DNA of 64,000 bases from Paracoccus denitrificans. Its GTDB lineage: Bacteria; Pseudomonadota; Alphaproteobacteria; Rhodobacterales; Rhodobacteraceae. Under the pieces are notes generated by a model. That model did no database searches, had not been told where the DNA came from, and saw only the letters and a program-made list of their open reading frames with translations. The stretch lies in NCBI GenBank assembly GCA_005768755.1, contig VAFL01000001.1, positions 124,001-188,000 on the forward strand, read 5' to 3'. Shown here piece after piece: positions 1 through 8,749 of this stretch; the first letter of the stretch is position 1; every line of letters begins with the position of its first letter. The translations under genes and the position numbers were made by a program.

Positions 1-599
1 ATGAAATCGGCATAAACCGCAACGATATTGCCTTGCTTGTCATTCAGGCGGACGACCGGATATCCGCCGTCGCCCCAGCCGGTCGAAAAGCCGGGAAAGC
101 GCGTGCCATCGGGCAGGGTCATGAAACGGGCAAAACTCGCTTCGGGCGATTGCGGTTCAACCCAATCGGCATAGGCACCCTGACCGGCATCCTCGGCGCG
201 GATGTTTTCCTGCTGCAGCCGTTGTGCTGCATCCGGGGCCATGAAACCGGCTATGGGTCCATCGACACCCGGCAGCACCTCTTGGCCGCAGACGGGCGTG
301 GCGTCGGACCAGACCAGAACTGCGGCGGCGACGCGTTGCTGGCTTGGCTCGTGCAGTGTCCAGAACGCGGCGGGGCCTTCGGGGATCGCGAAATCGGCGA
401 ATTTCCACGGGTCTCGGTAATAGAACAGCAGTTCGACCGCTGTCAGCCGCTGACTGCCAAAGTCGATCGGACCGTGGTCCCGGATTGTTCGTTCCTCGCC
501 AGCCTGCCCGGCCAACCATGGAAGCGTGGCGGGCGCGCTGTCCTGCGCCCCCGCCGATCCGGCGGCCAACCCGAATAATGTGGCCAGCACGCGGCGCAT
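1..599 (-). CDS. DUF4241-type exported protein (3' end cut by window edge)
   Basis: This reading frame starts with ATG at 599 and stays open to base 1, so the stop lies just outside the window. The product begins MRRVLATLFGLAAGSAGAQ, a clear Sec signal peptide with an A-x-A type cleavage site. The last visible part contains GWGDGGYPVVRLND followed by VAVYADF, which I recognise as the C-terminal signature of DUF4241 proteins, so only a few residues are probably missing. The function of the family is unknown. Its start overlaps the stop of the upstream DUF2927 gene by one base (TAATG), which implies translational coupling and a shared transcript with telA. The family call rests on recalled motif similarity. 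Confidence 0.7.
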   Translation of the reverse strand, partial: MRRVLATLFGLAAGSAGAQDSAPATLPWLAGQAGEERTIRDHGPIDFGSQRLTAVELLFYYRDPWKFADFAIPEGPAAFWTLHEPSQQRVAAAVLVWSDATPVCGQEVLPGVDGPIAGFMAPDAAQRLQQENIRAEDAGQGAYADWVEPQSPEASFARFMTLPDGTRFPGFSTGWGDGGYPVVRLNDKQGNIVAVYADF

Positions 600-1654
600 T
601 ACGGGATAAGTTCCGTCGCAATGGTTTGCACGATGGGCGTTGCGGCTTCGGCCGTCATGCCGGGGGTCAGGCGCTTGTCGTAAAGCATCTTCAGCAGCAT
701 CGCGTCGTGTCGCGTCAGCAGGGCAAACTCTTCGTCATCATTGAAGATCGAGGGGCGTGCGTCGGGGCTGTCGTTGGCCAGGCCCATGCCTTGTGACAAT
801 TCCTCGTGGATGCAGGAGGAGCGAAGGCGCGGGGGCAACTCGGCCCGGATCACCGCGACGGCTTCCGAATAGACCGGGCTGTCGCCAATGGAATAGGCGA
901 AGACAGTGCAGTAATTCTGGGGCGGAAGTGCTTGTATGGCCTCGATATCTCCGGCCGGGATACCTGGCACGACTGTTGCCAGTCGGGGACCGATCTGGCG
1001 GCGCTCATCCTCGCTGAGGAAAAGGACCGTAAAGTTGCCGTTCCCCGGTGTCGCCGCAATATCGTGACCGGTCAGCCCGGCCATCCGTTCCGCAAAGGCC
1101 TGGACTTCTGCGCGGTCACGGGTGCGGGTGGCGGGAGGAACCGAGTTTCCGAATTCAATGGCGATGCGGACCGGCTTGTCCCACCGGCGCAGCCGCGAGG
1201 GCCGGGCATCGGGAACCAGCTCGGCACCGTCGCGCGAATACTCATCGTAAAGCGCGATATTGACGAAATCCGCGGTCAGCTGTTCGGCAGTCATGGGAAT
1301 GCTGGCCCCATCGTCACGGCGCAGTTGGCCGCGTGTGACCAGCATATCCTCGACACCTTCGAAATAGCCGTGCAGCGACTGGCTTGCGGGTGTGCTGGAC
1401 GCCTGTTCGGCCGCAACGGCCTGAGCCGAGGCGCGCTGTGCGCGTGCCGCACGCAGTGCCGAATTCGGCTTTGGCACGGGCGGCATGGCAGCCAGCGTCG
1501 GCGTGGTTTCCGCGGTCGGCGGCAGCGTCGATTGGGTCTGCGTGCCAGCGTCGTCGATGCAGGCCGTCAGCGCGATCGTCAAAAACAGGGCCGCTGCCCC
1601 CCGACATCCAGGTCGGGCTGAAAGGCGCGGAATTGGGGCAGTGATTGCGGTCAC
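599..1654 (-). CDS. DUF2927 domain lipoprotein
   Basis: The 351-residue product starts at GTG and has a lipoprotein signal: a hydrophobic stretch ending LTAC puts the lipidated cysteine at residue 32. A Thr/Pro/Ala-rich linker follows to about residue 100. The conserved domain then runs to the end and includes HEELSQGMGL followed by NDDEEFALLT, a pattern typical of DUF2927, a family of unknown biochemical role that resembles a metalloprotease-like fold around the HEE motif. The GTG start overlaps the telA stop by 4 nt, and its own stop overlaps the DUF4241 start by 1 nt. The three genes are therefore very probably one operon delivering a cytoplasmic TelA and two exported products. Confidence 0.8.
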   Translation of the reverse strand: MTAITAPIPRLSARPGCRGAAALFLTIALTACIDDAGTQTQSTLPPTAETTPTLAAMPPVPKPNSALRAARAQRASAQAVAAEQASSTPASQSLHGYFEGVEDMLVTRGQLRRDDGASIPMTAEQLTADFVNIALYDEYSRDGAELVPDARPSRLRRWDKPVRIAIEFGNSVPPATRTRDRAEVQAFAERMAGLTGHDIAATPGNGNFTVLFLSEDERRQIGPRLATVVPGIPAGDIEAIQALPPQNYCTVFAYSIGDSPVYSEAVAVIRAELPPRLRSSCIHEELSQGMGLANDSPDARPSIFNDDEEFALLTRHDAMLLKMLYDKRLTPGMTAEAATPIVQTIATELIP

Positions 1655-2832
1655 GTTTGCGGGGCCTGCGATTGGATTTGTGACTGTTGAGATCTGGAAG
1701 CGGACAGGGTGCGCCGCAGTTCGTCTTCCATACGGACCAGTTCGTCCTCGGCGGCGGCGCGGCGTGCCTTGCCTTCATCCGCGATGCGAAGGCTGTCCTC
1801 GATTGTCGCGATCAGTTCGGCATTGGCGGTGCGCACCGATTCAATGTCGAAAACACCACGTTCCATTTCCGTGCGGATTTGGGCATTGGCGGTACGCAGG
1901 TTCTTGGCATTGGCCGTCAGCAGGTCATTGGTCAGATCGGTCGCATCCTTGACCGCGCCAGCAGCCTCGGCAGAGCGCTGGATGGTCACCGCCTGCGCCA
2001 GTTGGGTTTCCCACAGCGGCACCGTGTTCACCAGCGTCGAATTGATCTTCGTCACCAGCGACTTGTCGTTTTCCTGCACCAGGCGGATCGACGGCAGCGA
2101 CTGCATGGTCACCTGTCGCGTCAGTTTCAGATCATGTCCGCGCCGATCCAGATCATCCCGGACAGAGCGCAGATCGCGCAGCTGCTGCGCCTCCATGACC
2201 TGCCCGTCCGAGGGGCTGGCCTGGACCTCTGCCTCTTTCGCAGGGATGAGATTTTCATCCAGCTCACGCAGTTTGGCTTCGCCGGCTGCGATATACAAAC
2301 CAAGCTCATCATAAAAATTCAGGGTCCGCTCATACAGGACGTCCAGCGACTTGATGTCTTTCAGCAGACGGTGCTCGTGGCTCATCAGATCTTCGGTGAT
2401 CTTGTCGATCTGACCCTGAACACCTTCGTAGTTCGCTACGAAACGCGCGAACGGCGCTGCCCGGCCGGTCAGTTTTTCCCACCAGCTGCGTTCACGGCGC
2501 ACATCCAGTTCCGAGGTCGAGAAACCGCGGATGGTGGTTACAATATCGCGCAGCGACTCGCCGGCGGGGCCGACATCCTTGTTCTTCACGTCCGCCAGCA
2601 TCTGCTGGCTGATTTCCTGCAACTCGCCCTGCGCGCGGGTGCCGAAATGCACGATGGAGCCGGAATCGCGAAGGTCGATTTCATCCATGCGTTTGCGGAT
2701 GTCATCGGCCAACGGTTCCGGCGCGGCTTCCAGCGCCACGACATCGCCTTGCGGTTCGGGCAAGACAACCGACGTGACCTCTTCGATATCTTGCAGCGAT
2801 TGCTCGGCAGCGCGTTGGGTCTTGGTTGTCAT
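1651..2832 (-). CDS. telA: Toxic anion resistance protein, TelA family
   Basis: The 393-residue soluble protein is largely alpha-helical. It carries the TelA/KlaA core, including RSWWEKLTGR near residue 118 and the helix around LLKDIKSLDVLYERT near residues 155-170, followed by a long charged helical C-terminus ending in a Gln/Ser-rich tail. TelA proteins are linked to tellurite and other toxic-anion tolerance and to cell-envelope stress, but the biochemical activity is not established. The start is supported by a strong ribosome site (GGAAGGAAG) upstream of ATG 2832. It is the first gene of a tightly overlapping operon with two exported proteins. No ter genes are nearby, so tellurite resistance itself is not implied. 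Confidence 0.85.
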   Translation of the reverse strand: MTTKTQRAAEQSLQDIEEVTSVVLPEPQGDVVALEAAPEPLADDIRKRMDEIDLRDSGSIVHFGTRAQGELQEISQQMLADVKNKDVGPAGESLRDIVTTIRGFSTSELDVRRERSWWEKLTGRAAPFARFVANYEGVQGQIDKITEDLMSHEHRLLKDIKSLDVLYERTLNFYDELGLYIAAGEAKLRELDENLIPAKEAEVQASPSDGQVMEAQQLRDLRSVRDDLDRRGHDLKLTRQVTMQSLPSIRLVQENDKSLVTKINSTLVNTVPLWETQLAQAVTIQRSAEAAGAVKDATDLTNDLLTANAKNLRTANAQIRTEMERGVFDIESVRTANAELIATIEDSLRIADEGKARRAAAEDELVRMEDELRRTLSASRSQQSQIQSQAPQT

Positions 2833-3006
2833 GGTCTTCCTTCCTCGCGGGTGCGTGGTCCGTTGCGGCGCAGAATAGGCCTAATTCACGGCGTATCAAC
2901 AGCATAGCACCGCGAAAGTTCCGGCGAGGACCGCCGCGTCGCACCAGTCCGACAAGCTGGCGCAGCGTTGCAGCGGAAATGGGCAGGCGCAGGGGTGGAT
3001 CGGGCG

Positions 3007-3037
3007 TTGACATTGACATTAGTGTCAATGTCCTACG
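3007..3037 (+). promoter_or_regulatory. MerR-type promoter with perfect dyad operator
   Basis: A -35 box TTGACA at 3007-3012 overlaps a perfect 9+9 bp inverted repeat (ACATTGACA at 3010-3018, spacer TTAG, TGTCAATGT at 3023-3031). A 19 bp spacer would place the -10 element at about 3032-3037, where the match is weak. An over-long spacer with a central dyad is the hallmark of MerR-controlled promoters, and the MerR gene starts at 3061. Autoregulation together with the following exporter gene is the natural reading. Confidence 0.65.
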
Positions 3038-3060
3038 CCGGTCCGAGAAAGGGAATCGCA

Positions 3061-3498
3061 ATGCAGATCCACGAAGCCGCCGCCCACCTGGGCATCAGCC
3101 GGCGCAGCCTGCGCCATTACGAATCAGCAGGACTGCTGACGCCCGGCCGCGATCCGAACGGTTATCGCAGTTATGCGCCGGCCGATCTGCGCCGGGCCGC
3201 GCGTATCCGCGACATGATCGCCACCGGCTTTTCCACGCGCGAGATCCTCGCCATGGCGCCCTGCCTGACGGATGCCGGCGCGGGTGCCTGCAGTGCCGGG
3301 CTGTCCGATCTAGAACACAAGCTGGACCAGATCGACCGGCTGATCGCGGATCTGCAGGCGCGGCGGCAGGCCACCATGGCCCGGATCGACTGCTTTCGCG
3401 GCGCCCTTTCGCCCCAAATCGACGAAAGGGAAGACCCCGGACATGACACTGAAGACAATTATCCTTTTTCTGATCGCCTTTCTGGTGGGAAGCGATGA
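3061..3498 (+). CDS. MerR family transcriptional regulator
   Basis: The 145-residue protein has an N-terminal MerR winged helix (MQIHEAAAHLGISRRSLRHY, then ESAGLLTP), a dimerising coiled coil (about residues 80-115), and an APCL-x8-CSAG segment between them with two cysteines. I chose ATG 3061 because an upstream in-frame ATG at 2968 would translate through the operator. The reading frame runs 56 nt into the exporter gene at 3443, so the last ~18 codons overlap in another frame. Because homologous proteins usually stop soon after the coiled coil, the tail may reflect a lost stop codon. It probably senses a compound exported by the downstream MFS protein; the ligand is unknown. Confidence 0.85.
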   Translation: MQIHEAAAHLGISRRSLRHYESAGLLTPGRDPNGYRSYAPADLRRAARIRDMIATGFSTREILAMAPCLTDAGAGACSAGLSDLEHKLDQIDRLIADLQARRQATMARIDCFRGALSPQIDEREDPGHDTEDNYPFSDRLSGGKR

Positions 3499-4558
3499 AT
3501 TCCTGCTGGGCCCGATCCTGACCCCAATCGGCGCCGATCTTGGCGTCCCGCCCGAGCGGGTCACGCTTTTCATCGGCGCTTATGCCCTGCCACTGGCGAT
3601 CTGCGCGCCATTTCTGGGCGGCCTGTCTGACCGGATCGGTCGGCGCGTGGTGATCCTGCCGGCGGTGGCGCTGTTCAGCCTCGGTTCGTTGGGGACGGCG
3701 CTGGCGGGGGGCTTCTGGACGGCGCTGCTCACGCGCGCGGTGACCGGGCTGGGGGCCGCTGGGATGCTGCCAGTGGCCTTCGCACTTGCCGCCGATAGCG
3801 GGCACGCGGCGCGCAATATTGCCGCCGTGCAGGCCGGGCTGACCTCGGGCATCATCCTCGCGCCGGTTTACGGTGCGGCGATGACCGGCGCCTTCGGCTG
3901 GCACACGGCCTTTGTCGGCCTGGCCTTTGCCGGCGCGCTGACCGCCATCGCTGCCAGTCGGATCGGGGACGATCCGGTGCCGCAGGCGCCGCAGAGCGCG
4001 ACGGGCAGGGTGCTGGTCAAGGGCGCTTTGCCCGCGATCCTCGCCATGGGGCTGGGCCTTGGCGGCGCCATCGGCATCTATGCCCTGGCGGGAGAGCGGC
4101 TGCGCGAGCTGACCGCCCTCAACACGCGCGAGATCGGCTTCGTCTATGCCGGATTCGGCCTGCTGACGCTGGCCGGCAACCTGTCCATGCCGCGCCTGAT
4201 CGGCCGGTTCCGCGATGGCCGCCAGCTTATGTTCCTGTGCATGGCGGGCGTGTTGCTGGCGGTGGCGGCGCTGTTTTCGATACCGCTTGGCCTTGCGGGC
4301 GCGATGCTGCTGATGGCAGTCTGGGCATGGCTGGGCGGGCTGGGCGCGCCGGGGCTGCAAAGCTATCTGGCGGGGCTGTCGGAGCGGCACCGCGGCGTGC
4401 TGATGGCGCTCGGCTCCAGTGCGATGAACCTTGGCGTGGCGCTGTGGTCGGGGCTTGCAGCGCTGCTGTTTGCGCAGTCCTCGCTGCTGGTCGCGGGGCT
4501 GGCAGTGGCGCTGATCGGCGCGTCGCTGGTGGCGCTGCGCCGACCCACGAGCCGCTGA
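3443..4558 (+). CDS. MFS transporter (drug/solute exporter type)
   Basis: The 371-residue protein is almost entirely hydrophobic, with about 11-12 transmembrane helices. It has the MFS loop 2-3 signature (GGLSDRIGRRV, about residues 60-70) and starts directly with a first membrane helix and no long N-terminus. It is somewhat shorter than the usual 390-400 residues, mainly at its ends. The preceding MerR gene overlaps its 5' end by 56 nt and a GGGAAG-type ribosome site lies upstream of ATG 3443, so the two are co-expressed. Inducible efflux of a small toxic compound is the likely role; the substrate cannot be read from the sequence. Confidence 0.85.
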   Translation: MTLKTIILFLIAFLVGSDEFLLGPILTPIGADLGVPPERVTLFIGAYALPLAICAPFLGGLSDRIGRRVVILPAVALFSLGSLGTALAGGFWTALLTRAVTGLGAAGMLPVAFALAADSGHAARNIAAVQAGLTSGIILAPVYGAAMTGAFGWHTAFVGLAFAGALTAIAASRIGDDPVPQAPQSATGRVLVKGALPAILAMGLGLGGAIGIYALAGERLRELTALNTREIGFVYAGFGLLTLAGNLSMPRLIGRFRDGRQLMFLCMAGVLLAVAALFSIPLGLAGAMLLMAVWAWLGGLGAPGLQSYLAGLSERHRGVLMALGSSAMNLGVALWSGLAALLFAQSSLLVAGLAVALIGASLVALRRPTSR

Positions 4559-4579
4559 AACGCAAGCCCCAGAATGACG

Positions 4580-4606
4580 ACAGGCCCGGATCTGCTCCGG
4601 GCCTGT
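4580..4606. terminator. Hairpin between convergent genes (likely bidirectional terminator)
   Basis: A perfect 11 bp stem (ACAGGCCCGGA / TCCGGGCCTGT) with a 5-nt loop sits in the 69 bp gap between the MFS gene and the convergent hydratase/dehydrogenase gene. There is no strong T tract on either side, so termination efficiency is uncertain. Confidence 0.6.
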
Positions 4607-4627
4607 GCGCATTGTCTTGCTGTGATC

Positions 4628-6814
4628 TCAGGCGGCTTTCTTGCCGGCGCCGAAGCGGCCATAGAAGGTCTCGCCCTTGTCGGCCATGTCGCGCAGCAGG
4701 GCGGGGGCCTTGAAGCGCTCGCCATATTCGGCGGTCAGGTGGTCGCAGATCTCGACCGCGCGGGCGGCACCCATCATGTCCAGCCAGCTGAACGGGCCGC
4801 CCGACCAGGGCGCGAACCCCCAGCCCAGGATCGCGCCGACATCGCCTTCGCGGATGTCTTCCAGCACACCTTCTTCAAGGGCGCGGACGGCTTCCAGCAC
4901 CTGCGCGAACATCAGGCGGTGCTGTACCTCTGTCAGGTCAGGTTGCTCATCAGCCTCGCGGAACTTCGCCTCAAGCCCGTCCCACAGACCCTGACGCTTG
5001 CCCTTGTCGTCATAGGCATAAAAGCCCGCATTCGACTTGCGGCCCAGACGGCCCTCGTCGGCCATCCAGAACAGCACCTCGTCCACGGCGCCATCTGGAT
5101 AGGCGTCGCCCATGGCGGCCTTGGTCGCCTTGGCAATCTTGACGCCAAGGTCGATCGAGGTTTCGTCCACCAGTTGCAGCGGACCGAGCGGCATCCCCAG
5201 CATCTTGGCGGCGTTCTCGATCAGCACCGGGCTGACGCCTTCAGCTGTCATCCGCATGCCTTCGTTCAGATAGGGGATGATGCAGCGGTTGGCATAGAAG
5301 AACCGGGCATCGTTCACCACGATTGGCGTCTTGCGGATCTGGCGCACGAAATCCAGCGCCTTGGCCACGGCACGCGGACCGGTCTGCTTGCCCTTGATGA
5401 TTTCCACCAGCAGCATCTTGTCGACGGGGCTGAAGAAGTGGATGCCGATGAACTGTTCGGGGCGTGAGGACGCCTTCGCCAGTTCCGTGATCGGCAGGGT
5501 CGAGGTGTTGGTCGCGAAGATCGCCGTATCCGGGATCACGGCCTCGGCCTTCTTGGTGACCTCTGCCTTGACGCCGGGGTCTTCGAAAACAGCCTCGACA
5601 ATAAGGTCGCAGCCTTCAAGGGCGGCGTAATCCGTGGTCGCGGTGATGCGGCCCAGAACTTCCGCCTTCTTCTCCTCGGTCACCTTCTTGCGGCTGATGC
5701 CCTTGTCCAGCAGACCTTCGGAATAGGATTTGCCCTTATCCGCCGATTCCTGCTTGGCGTCGATCAGCACGACCTCGATCCCGGCCAAGGCGCTGACATA
5801 GGCGATGCCCGCCCCCATCATGCCGGCGCCCAGAACACCGACTTTCTTGACCTTCTCATCGGGCACATCGGGCCGGTTCGCGCCTTTTTCCAGCGCTTCC
5901 TTGTTGATGAACAGGCTGCGGATCATCGCGCCCGAGGACGGGTTCATCAGCACATTGGTGAACCACCGCGCCTCGATCTTCAGCGCCGTGTCAAAGGGCA
6001 CCTGCGCGCCTTCGTAAACCGCGCTCAGAAGCGCCTTGGCCGCCGGATAGACGCCAAGCGTCTTTCCATGAACCATCGCGTTCGCGCCGACAAAGGTCAT
6101 GAAACCGGCGGGGTGATAGGGTTCTCCCCCCGGCATCTTGTAGCCCTTGGCGTCCCAGGGCTTGACGATATCGGCGTCCTTGGCGTTCAGCACCCAGTCG
6201 CGCGCGGCCGCCACGGGATCGGCCACGACCTCGTCGATGATGCCCGCCGATTTCGCCTTGGCCGGATCGTTCAGCTTGCCTTCCAGCAGCAGCGGAGCAG
6301 CCGCCATCGCGCCCAGCTTGCGCACCAGACGCGTCGTGCCGCCGGCGCCGGGGAAGATGCCGACCATGATTTCCGGCAGGCCGATCTTGGCCTTGGGATT
6401 CTCGGCCGCGAAGATGCGATGCGTGGCGAGCGGAATTTCCAGCCCGATGCCAAGCGCGGTGCCGGGAAGCGCCGCCGCGATCGGCTTTCCGCCCTTCAGG
6501 GTTTTCGGGTCCATGCCCGCGCGTTCGATTTTGCGCAGCACGCCATGCAATTGCATGATCAGCCCGAAGATCGCCTCGGCCCCGCCGGTTTCCTTCATCG
6601 CGCCCAGCACGTTAAGGTCCATACCTGCGGCGAAATCCGGCTTGCCGCTGGTGATGACGATGCCTTTCACGGCGTCATCGGCAAGTGCGTCATCGACAAG
6701 CGCGTCCAGTTCCTTGATGCCGGCCTCTGACAGCACGTTCATCGACTTGTTGGGGATGTCCCAGGTGATGATGGCGACGCCGTCGGCGTCTTTGTTCATG
6801 GTGAAATCGGTCAT
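4628..6814 (-). CDS. Bifunctional enoyl-CoA hydratase / 3-hydroxyacyl-CoA dehydrogenase (FadB/FadJ-like)
   Basis: The 728-residue fusion catalyses the second and third steps of beta-oxidation. An N-terminal crotonase domain (residues 1-190) carries the catalytic glutamate context GLPEIMVGIFPGAGG (Glu148). The NAD-binding Rossmann domain starts at about residue 324 with GVLGAGMMGAG. The catalytic His lies in the IGIHFFSPV motif, and two C-terminal 3HCDH domains follow. I chose ATG 6814, just downstream of an AGGGAGGGCGAC ribosome site, rather than an ATG 60 nt upstream that overlaps the thiolase. The thiolase stop is 11 nt before the start, so the two subunits of the trifunctional-type complex are co-expressed. 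The chain-length range cannot be determined. Confidence 0.93.
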   Translation of the reverse strand: MTDFTMNKDADGVAIITWDIPNKSMNVLSEAGIKELDALVDDALADDAVKGIVITSGKPDFAAGMDLNVLGAMKETGGAEAIFGLIMQLHGVLRKIERAGMDPKTLKGGKPIAAALPGTALGIGLEIPLATHRIFAAENPKAKIGLPEIMVGIFPGAGGTTRLVRKLGAMAAAPLLLEGKLNDPAKAKSAGIIDEVVADPVAAARDWVLNAKDADIVKPWDAKGYKMPGGEPYHPAGFMTFVGANAMVHGKTLGVYPAAKALLSAVYEGAQVPFDTALKIEARWFTNVLMNPSSGAMIRSLFINKEALEKGANRPDVPDEKVKKVGVLGAGMMGAGIAYVSALAGIEVVLIDAKQESADKGKSYSEGLLDKGISRKKVTEEKKAEVLGRITATTDYAALEGCDLIVEAVFEDPGVKAEVTKKAEAVIPDTAIFATNTSTLPITELAKASSRPEQFIGIHFFSPVDKMLLVEIIKGKQTGPRAVAKALDFVRQIRKTPIVVNDARFFYANRCIIPYLNEGMRMTAEGVSPVLIENAAKMLGMPLGPLQLVDETSIDLGVKIAKATKAAMGDAYPDGAVDEVLFWMADEGRLGRKSNAGFYAYDDKGKRQGLWDGLEAKFREADEQPDLTEVQHRLMFAQVLEAVRALEEGVLEDIREGDVGAILGWGFAPWSGGPFSWLDMMGAARAVEICDHLTAEYGERFKAPALLRDMADKGETFYGRFGAGKKAA

Positions 6815-6825
6815 GTCGCCCTCCC

Positions 6826-8037
6826 TCAGACGCGCTCGATGATGGTGGCCGCACCCATGCCGGATGCGATGCACAGCGTGGCGAGACCGGTATTCAGGTC
6901 GCGGCGCTCCAACTCGTCCAGCAGGGTGCCGATGATGATGGCGCCGGTCGCGCCAAGCGGGTGGCCCATCGCGATGGAGCCGCCATTGACGTTCACCAGC
7001 GACGGATCGACCTGGAATGCCTGCATGAAGCGCAGGACGACCGATGCGAAAGCCTCGTTCACCTCGAACAGGTCGATATCCTTGATCGACATGCCGCTGT
7101 CGGCCAGGATCTTTTCGGTCACCGGAACCGGGCCGGTCAGCATGATCGTCGGATCGGTGCCGATCTTGGCGGTGGCGCGGATGCGGGCGCGGGGTTTCAG
7201 GCCGAACTGTTCGCCGAATTCCTTGTTGCCGATCAGCACGCCGGCAGCACCATCCACGATGCCGGACGAGTTACCGGCGTGGTGGATGTGGTTGATCTCG
7301 GACAGATGCGGGTATTTCAGCATCGCCACCTTGTCGAAGCCGGGCATGACCTCGCCCATGTCCTTGAAGCTGGCTTTCAGCTTGCCAAGGTCTTCGACGG
7401 TGGTGCCGGGACGCATGTATTCGTCGCGGTCCAGAATGGTCAGGCCGTTCTGGTCCTTCACCGGCACGATGGATTTGGCGAAGCGGTTATCGGCCCATGC
7501 CTCGGCGGCACGGCGCTGCGATTCAACCGCCAGCGCGTCAGCGTCCTCGCGGGTGAAGCCGTATTCGGTCGCAATGATGTCGGCACTGATGCCCTGCGGC
7601 ACGAAGTAGGTTTTCATGGCAAGCGAAGGGTCGACAGCAATCGCCGCGCCGTCGCTGCCCATCGGCACACGGCCCATCATCTCGACCCCGCCGGCGATAT
7701 AGGCATTGCCCGCACCGCCCTTGACCTGATTGGCGGCAAGGTTCACGGCCTCCATCCCGCTGGCGCAGAAGCGGTTGATGGCAAGGCCGGGGATCGATTC
7801 GTCCAGATCCGACGCCAGCACGGCGGAACGGGCAAGGCAGCCGCCCTGTTCCTTGACTTGTGTAACATTGCCCAGAATGACATCCTCGACCGCGTGACCT
7901 TCAAGGTTGTTGCGGTCCTTCAGCGCGTTCAGAATACCCGCCGAAAGCGCAAGCGAGGTGACTTCATGCAGGCTGCCGTCCGCGCGGCCCTTGCCGCGCG
8001 GCGTGCGCACGGCATCGTATATATAGGCTTCGGTCAT
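6826..8037 (-). CDS. Acetyl-CoA C-acyltransferase (thiolase, FadA-like)
   Basis: The 403-residue thiolase performs the last beta-oxidation step, cleaving 3-ketoacyl-CoA. All catalytic signatures are present: the nucleophilic Cys91 in NRFCASGME, NEAFAS, His359 in GHPLGATG, and Cys389 in CIASGMG. The length is normal for the family. It lies between a GST-like gene (11 nt upstream) and the hydratase/dehydrogenase gene (11 nt downstream), so the three are one transcription unit. Genomic pairing with a FadB-like subunit favours a degradative role over a biosynthetic one. Confidence 0.93.
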   Translation of the reverse strand: MTEAYIYDAVRTPRGKGRADGSLHEVTSLALSAGILNALKDRNNLEGHAVEDVILGNVTQVKEQGGCLARSAVLASDLDESIPGLAINRFCASGMEAVNLAANQVKGGAGNAYIAGGVEMMGRVPMGSDGAAIAVDPSLAMKTYFVPQGISADIIATEYGFTREDADALAVESQRRAAEAWADNRFAKSIVPVKDQNGLTILDRDEYMRPGTTVEDLGKLKASFKDMGEVMPGFDKVAMLKYPHLSEINHIHHAGNSSGIVDGAAGVLIGNKEFGEQFGLKPRARIRATAKIGTDPTIMLTGPVPVTEKILADSGMSIKDIDLFEVNEAFASVVLRFMQAFQVDPSLVNVNGGSIAMGHPLGATGAIIIGTLLDELERRDLNTGLATLCIASGMGAATIIERV

Positions 8038-8048
8038 GGTTCCTCCTG

Positions 8049-8675
8049 TCAGGCCCGGTCGGATGGATTGCCGGGCATCAGATCGTATGGGTGTTTCCAG
8101 CCGGGCAGGGCGGCGATGCCGTCCAGCCAGCGGTCGATATTGGGCCAGTCGGCACGGTCGAAGCCGAAAGGTTCCGGGTAATAAAGATACGCACAGCAGG
8201 CAGCATCAGCGATGGTGAACGTGTCGTCAGCCACCCAGTTACGTCCCGTCAGATGGGCATCGAGTATTTTATAGGTCGATTTCAACCGCGCCTTCAGGAA
8301 GTCGAGCGCGGCCTGCGGGCGCTTTTCTTCTGGAATGAAGTTCTGAAGGAAGCGCGCAGAGCCGGCCTGACCCGACAGCTTGTGATTGTCGAACATGATC
8401 CAGCGCAGCGTTTCGTTACGGTCGCGGCCAAGGAATTTCCCTGTCTTCTCTGCGATATGCAGCTGGATCACCGCCGATTGAGTCAGCGTCAGATCCCCAT
8501 CGCGGAAGACCGGAACCTCGCCCATTTCGTTGATCTCGCGGAAGTCGGGGCTGCGGGTCTCGCCGTTGAAGAAGTCGACATAGACCGGCCGCCAGTCATA
8601 GCCGGCCAGTTCCATGGTCAGCGCCGCCTTGTAGGCATTGCCACTTTCGCCGAAGCAGTAAAGTTCTGCGGTCAT
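8049..8675 (-). CDS. Glutathione S-transferase family protein
   Basis: The 208-residue protein has a GST fold: an N-terminal thioredoxin-like domain starting MTAELYCFGESGNAYK, with the cis-Pro region EVPVF and the LTQSAVIQLHIAE motif that binds the glutathione gamma-glutamyl group, then an all-helical C-terminal domain (from about residue 85) with a TIADAACCAYLYY helix. It sits inside the beta-oxidation cluster, directly before the thiolase, and is translated from ATG 8675 after an AAGGGG site. Glutathione conjugation of reactive acyl or enoyl intermediates is a plausible but unproven role. Confidence 0.85.
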   Translation of the reverse strand: MTAELYCFGESGNAYKAALTMELAGYDWRPVYVDFFNGETRSPDFREINEMGEVPVFRDGDLTLTQSAVIQLHIAEKTGKFLGRDRNETLRWIMFDNHKLSGQAGSARFLQNFIPEEKRPQAALDFLKARLKSTYKILDAHLTGRNWVADDTFTIADAACCAYLYYPEPFGFDRADWPNIDRWLDGIAALPGWKHPYDLMPGNPSDRA

Positions 8676-8697
8676 TCCCCTTAACTCCTTCCACAGC

Positions 8698-8749
8698 GGG
8701 GGCTTCGCGCCCCCGGACCCCCGCGGGATATTTCCGTAAAGAAGAAAGG
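8698..8749 (+). repeat. Intergenic repeat element, copy A
   Basis: The element contains a small hairpin (GGGGGC-TTCGC-GCCCCC, 8698-8714), then GGACCCCCGCGGGATATTT and an AAGAAGAAAGG tail. I recall this kind of GC hairpin followed by GGGATATTT and an A/G-rich tail as a frequent intergenic motif in Rhodobacterales genomes. A related copy in inverted orientation lies about 130 bp away. Its role is unknown. Confidence 0.5.

Noticed and set aside
1687..2907. 406-residue plus-strand open frame
   Set aside because: It is antisense to telA; the composition lacks any domain, and telA on the other strand has a strong ribosome site and family motifs.
3095..4612. 505-residue minus-strand open frame
   Set aside because: It is an Arg/Gln-rich shadow across the MerR and MFS genes, caused by high GC, with no recognisable domain.
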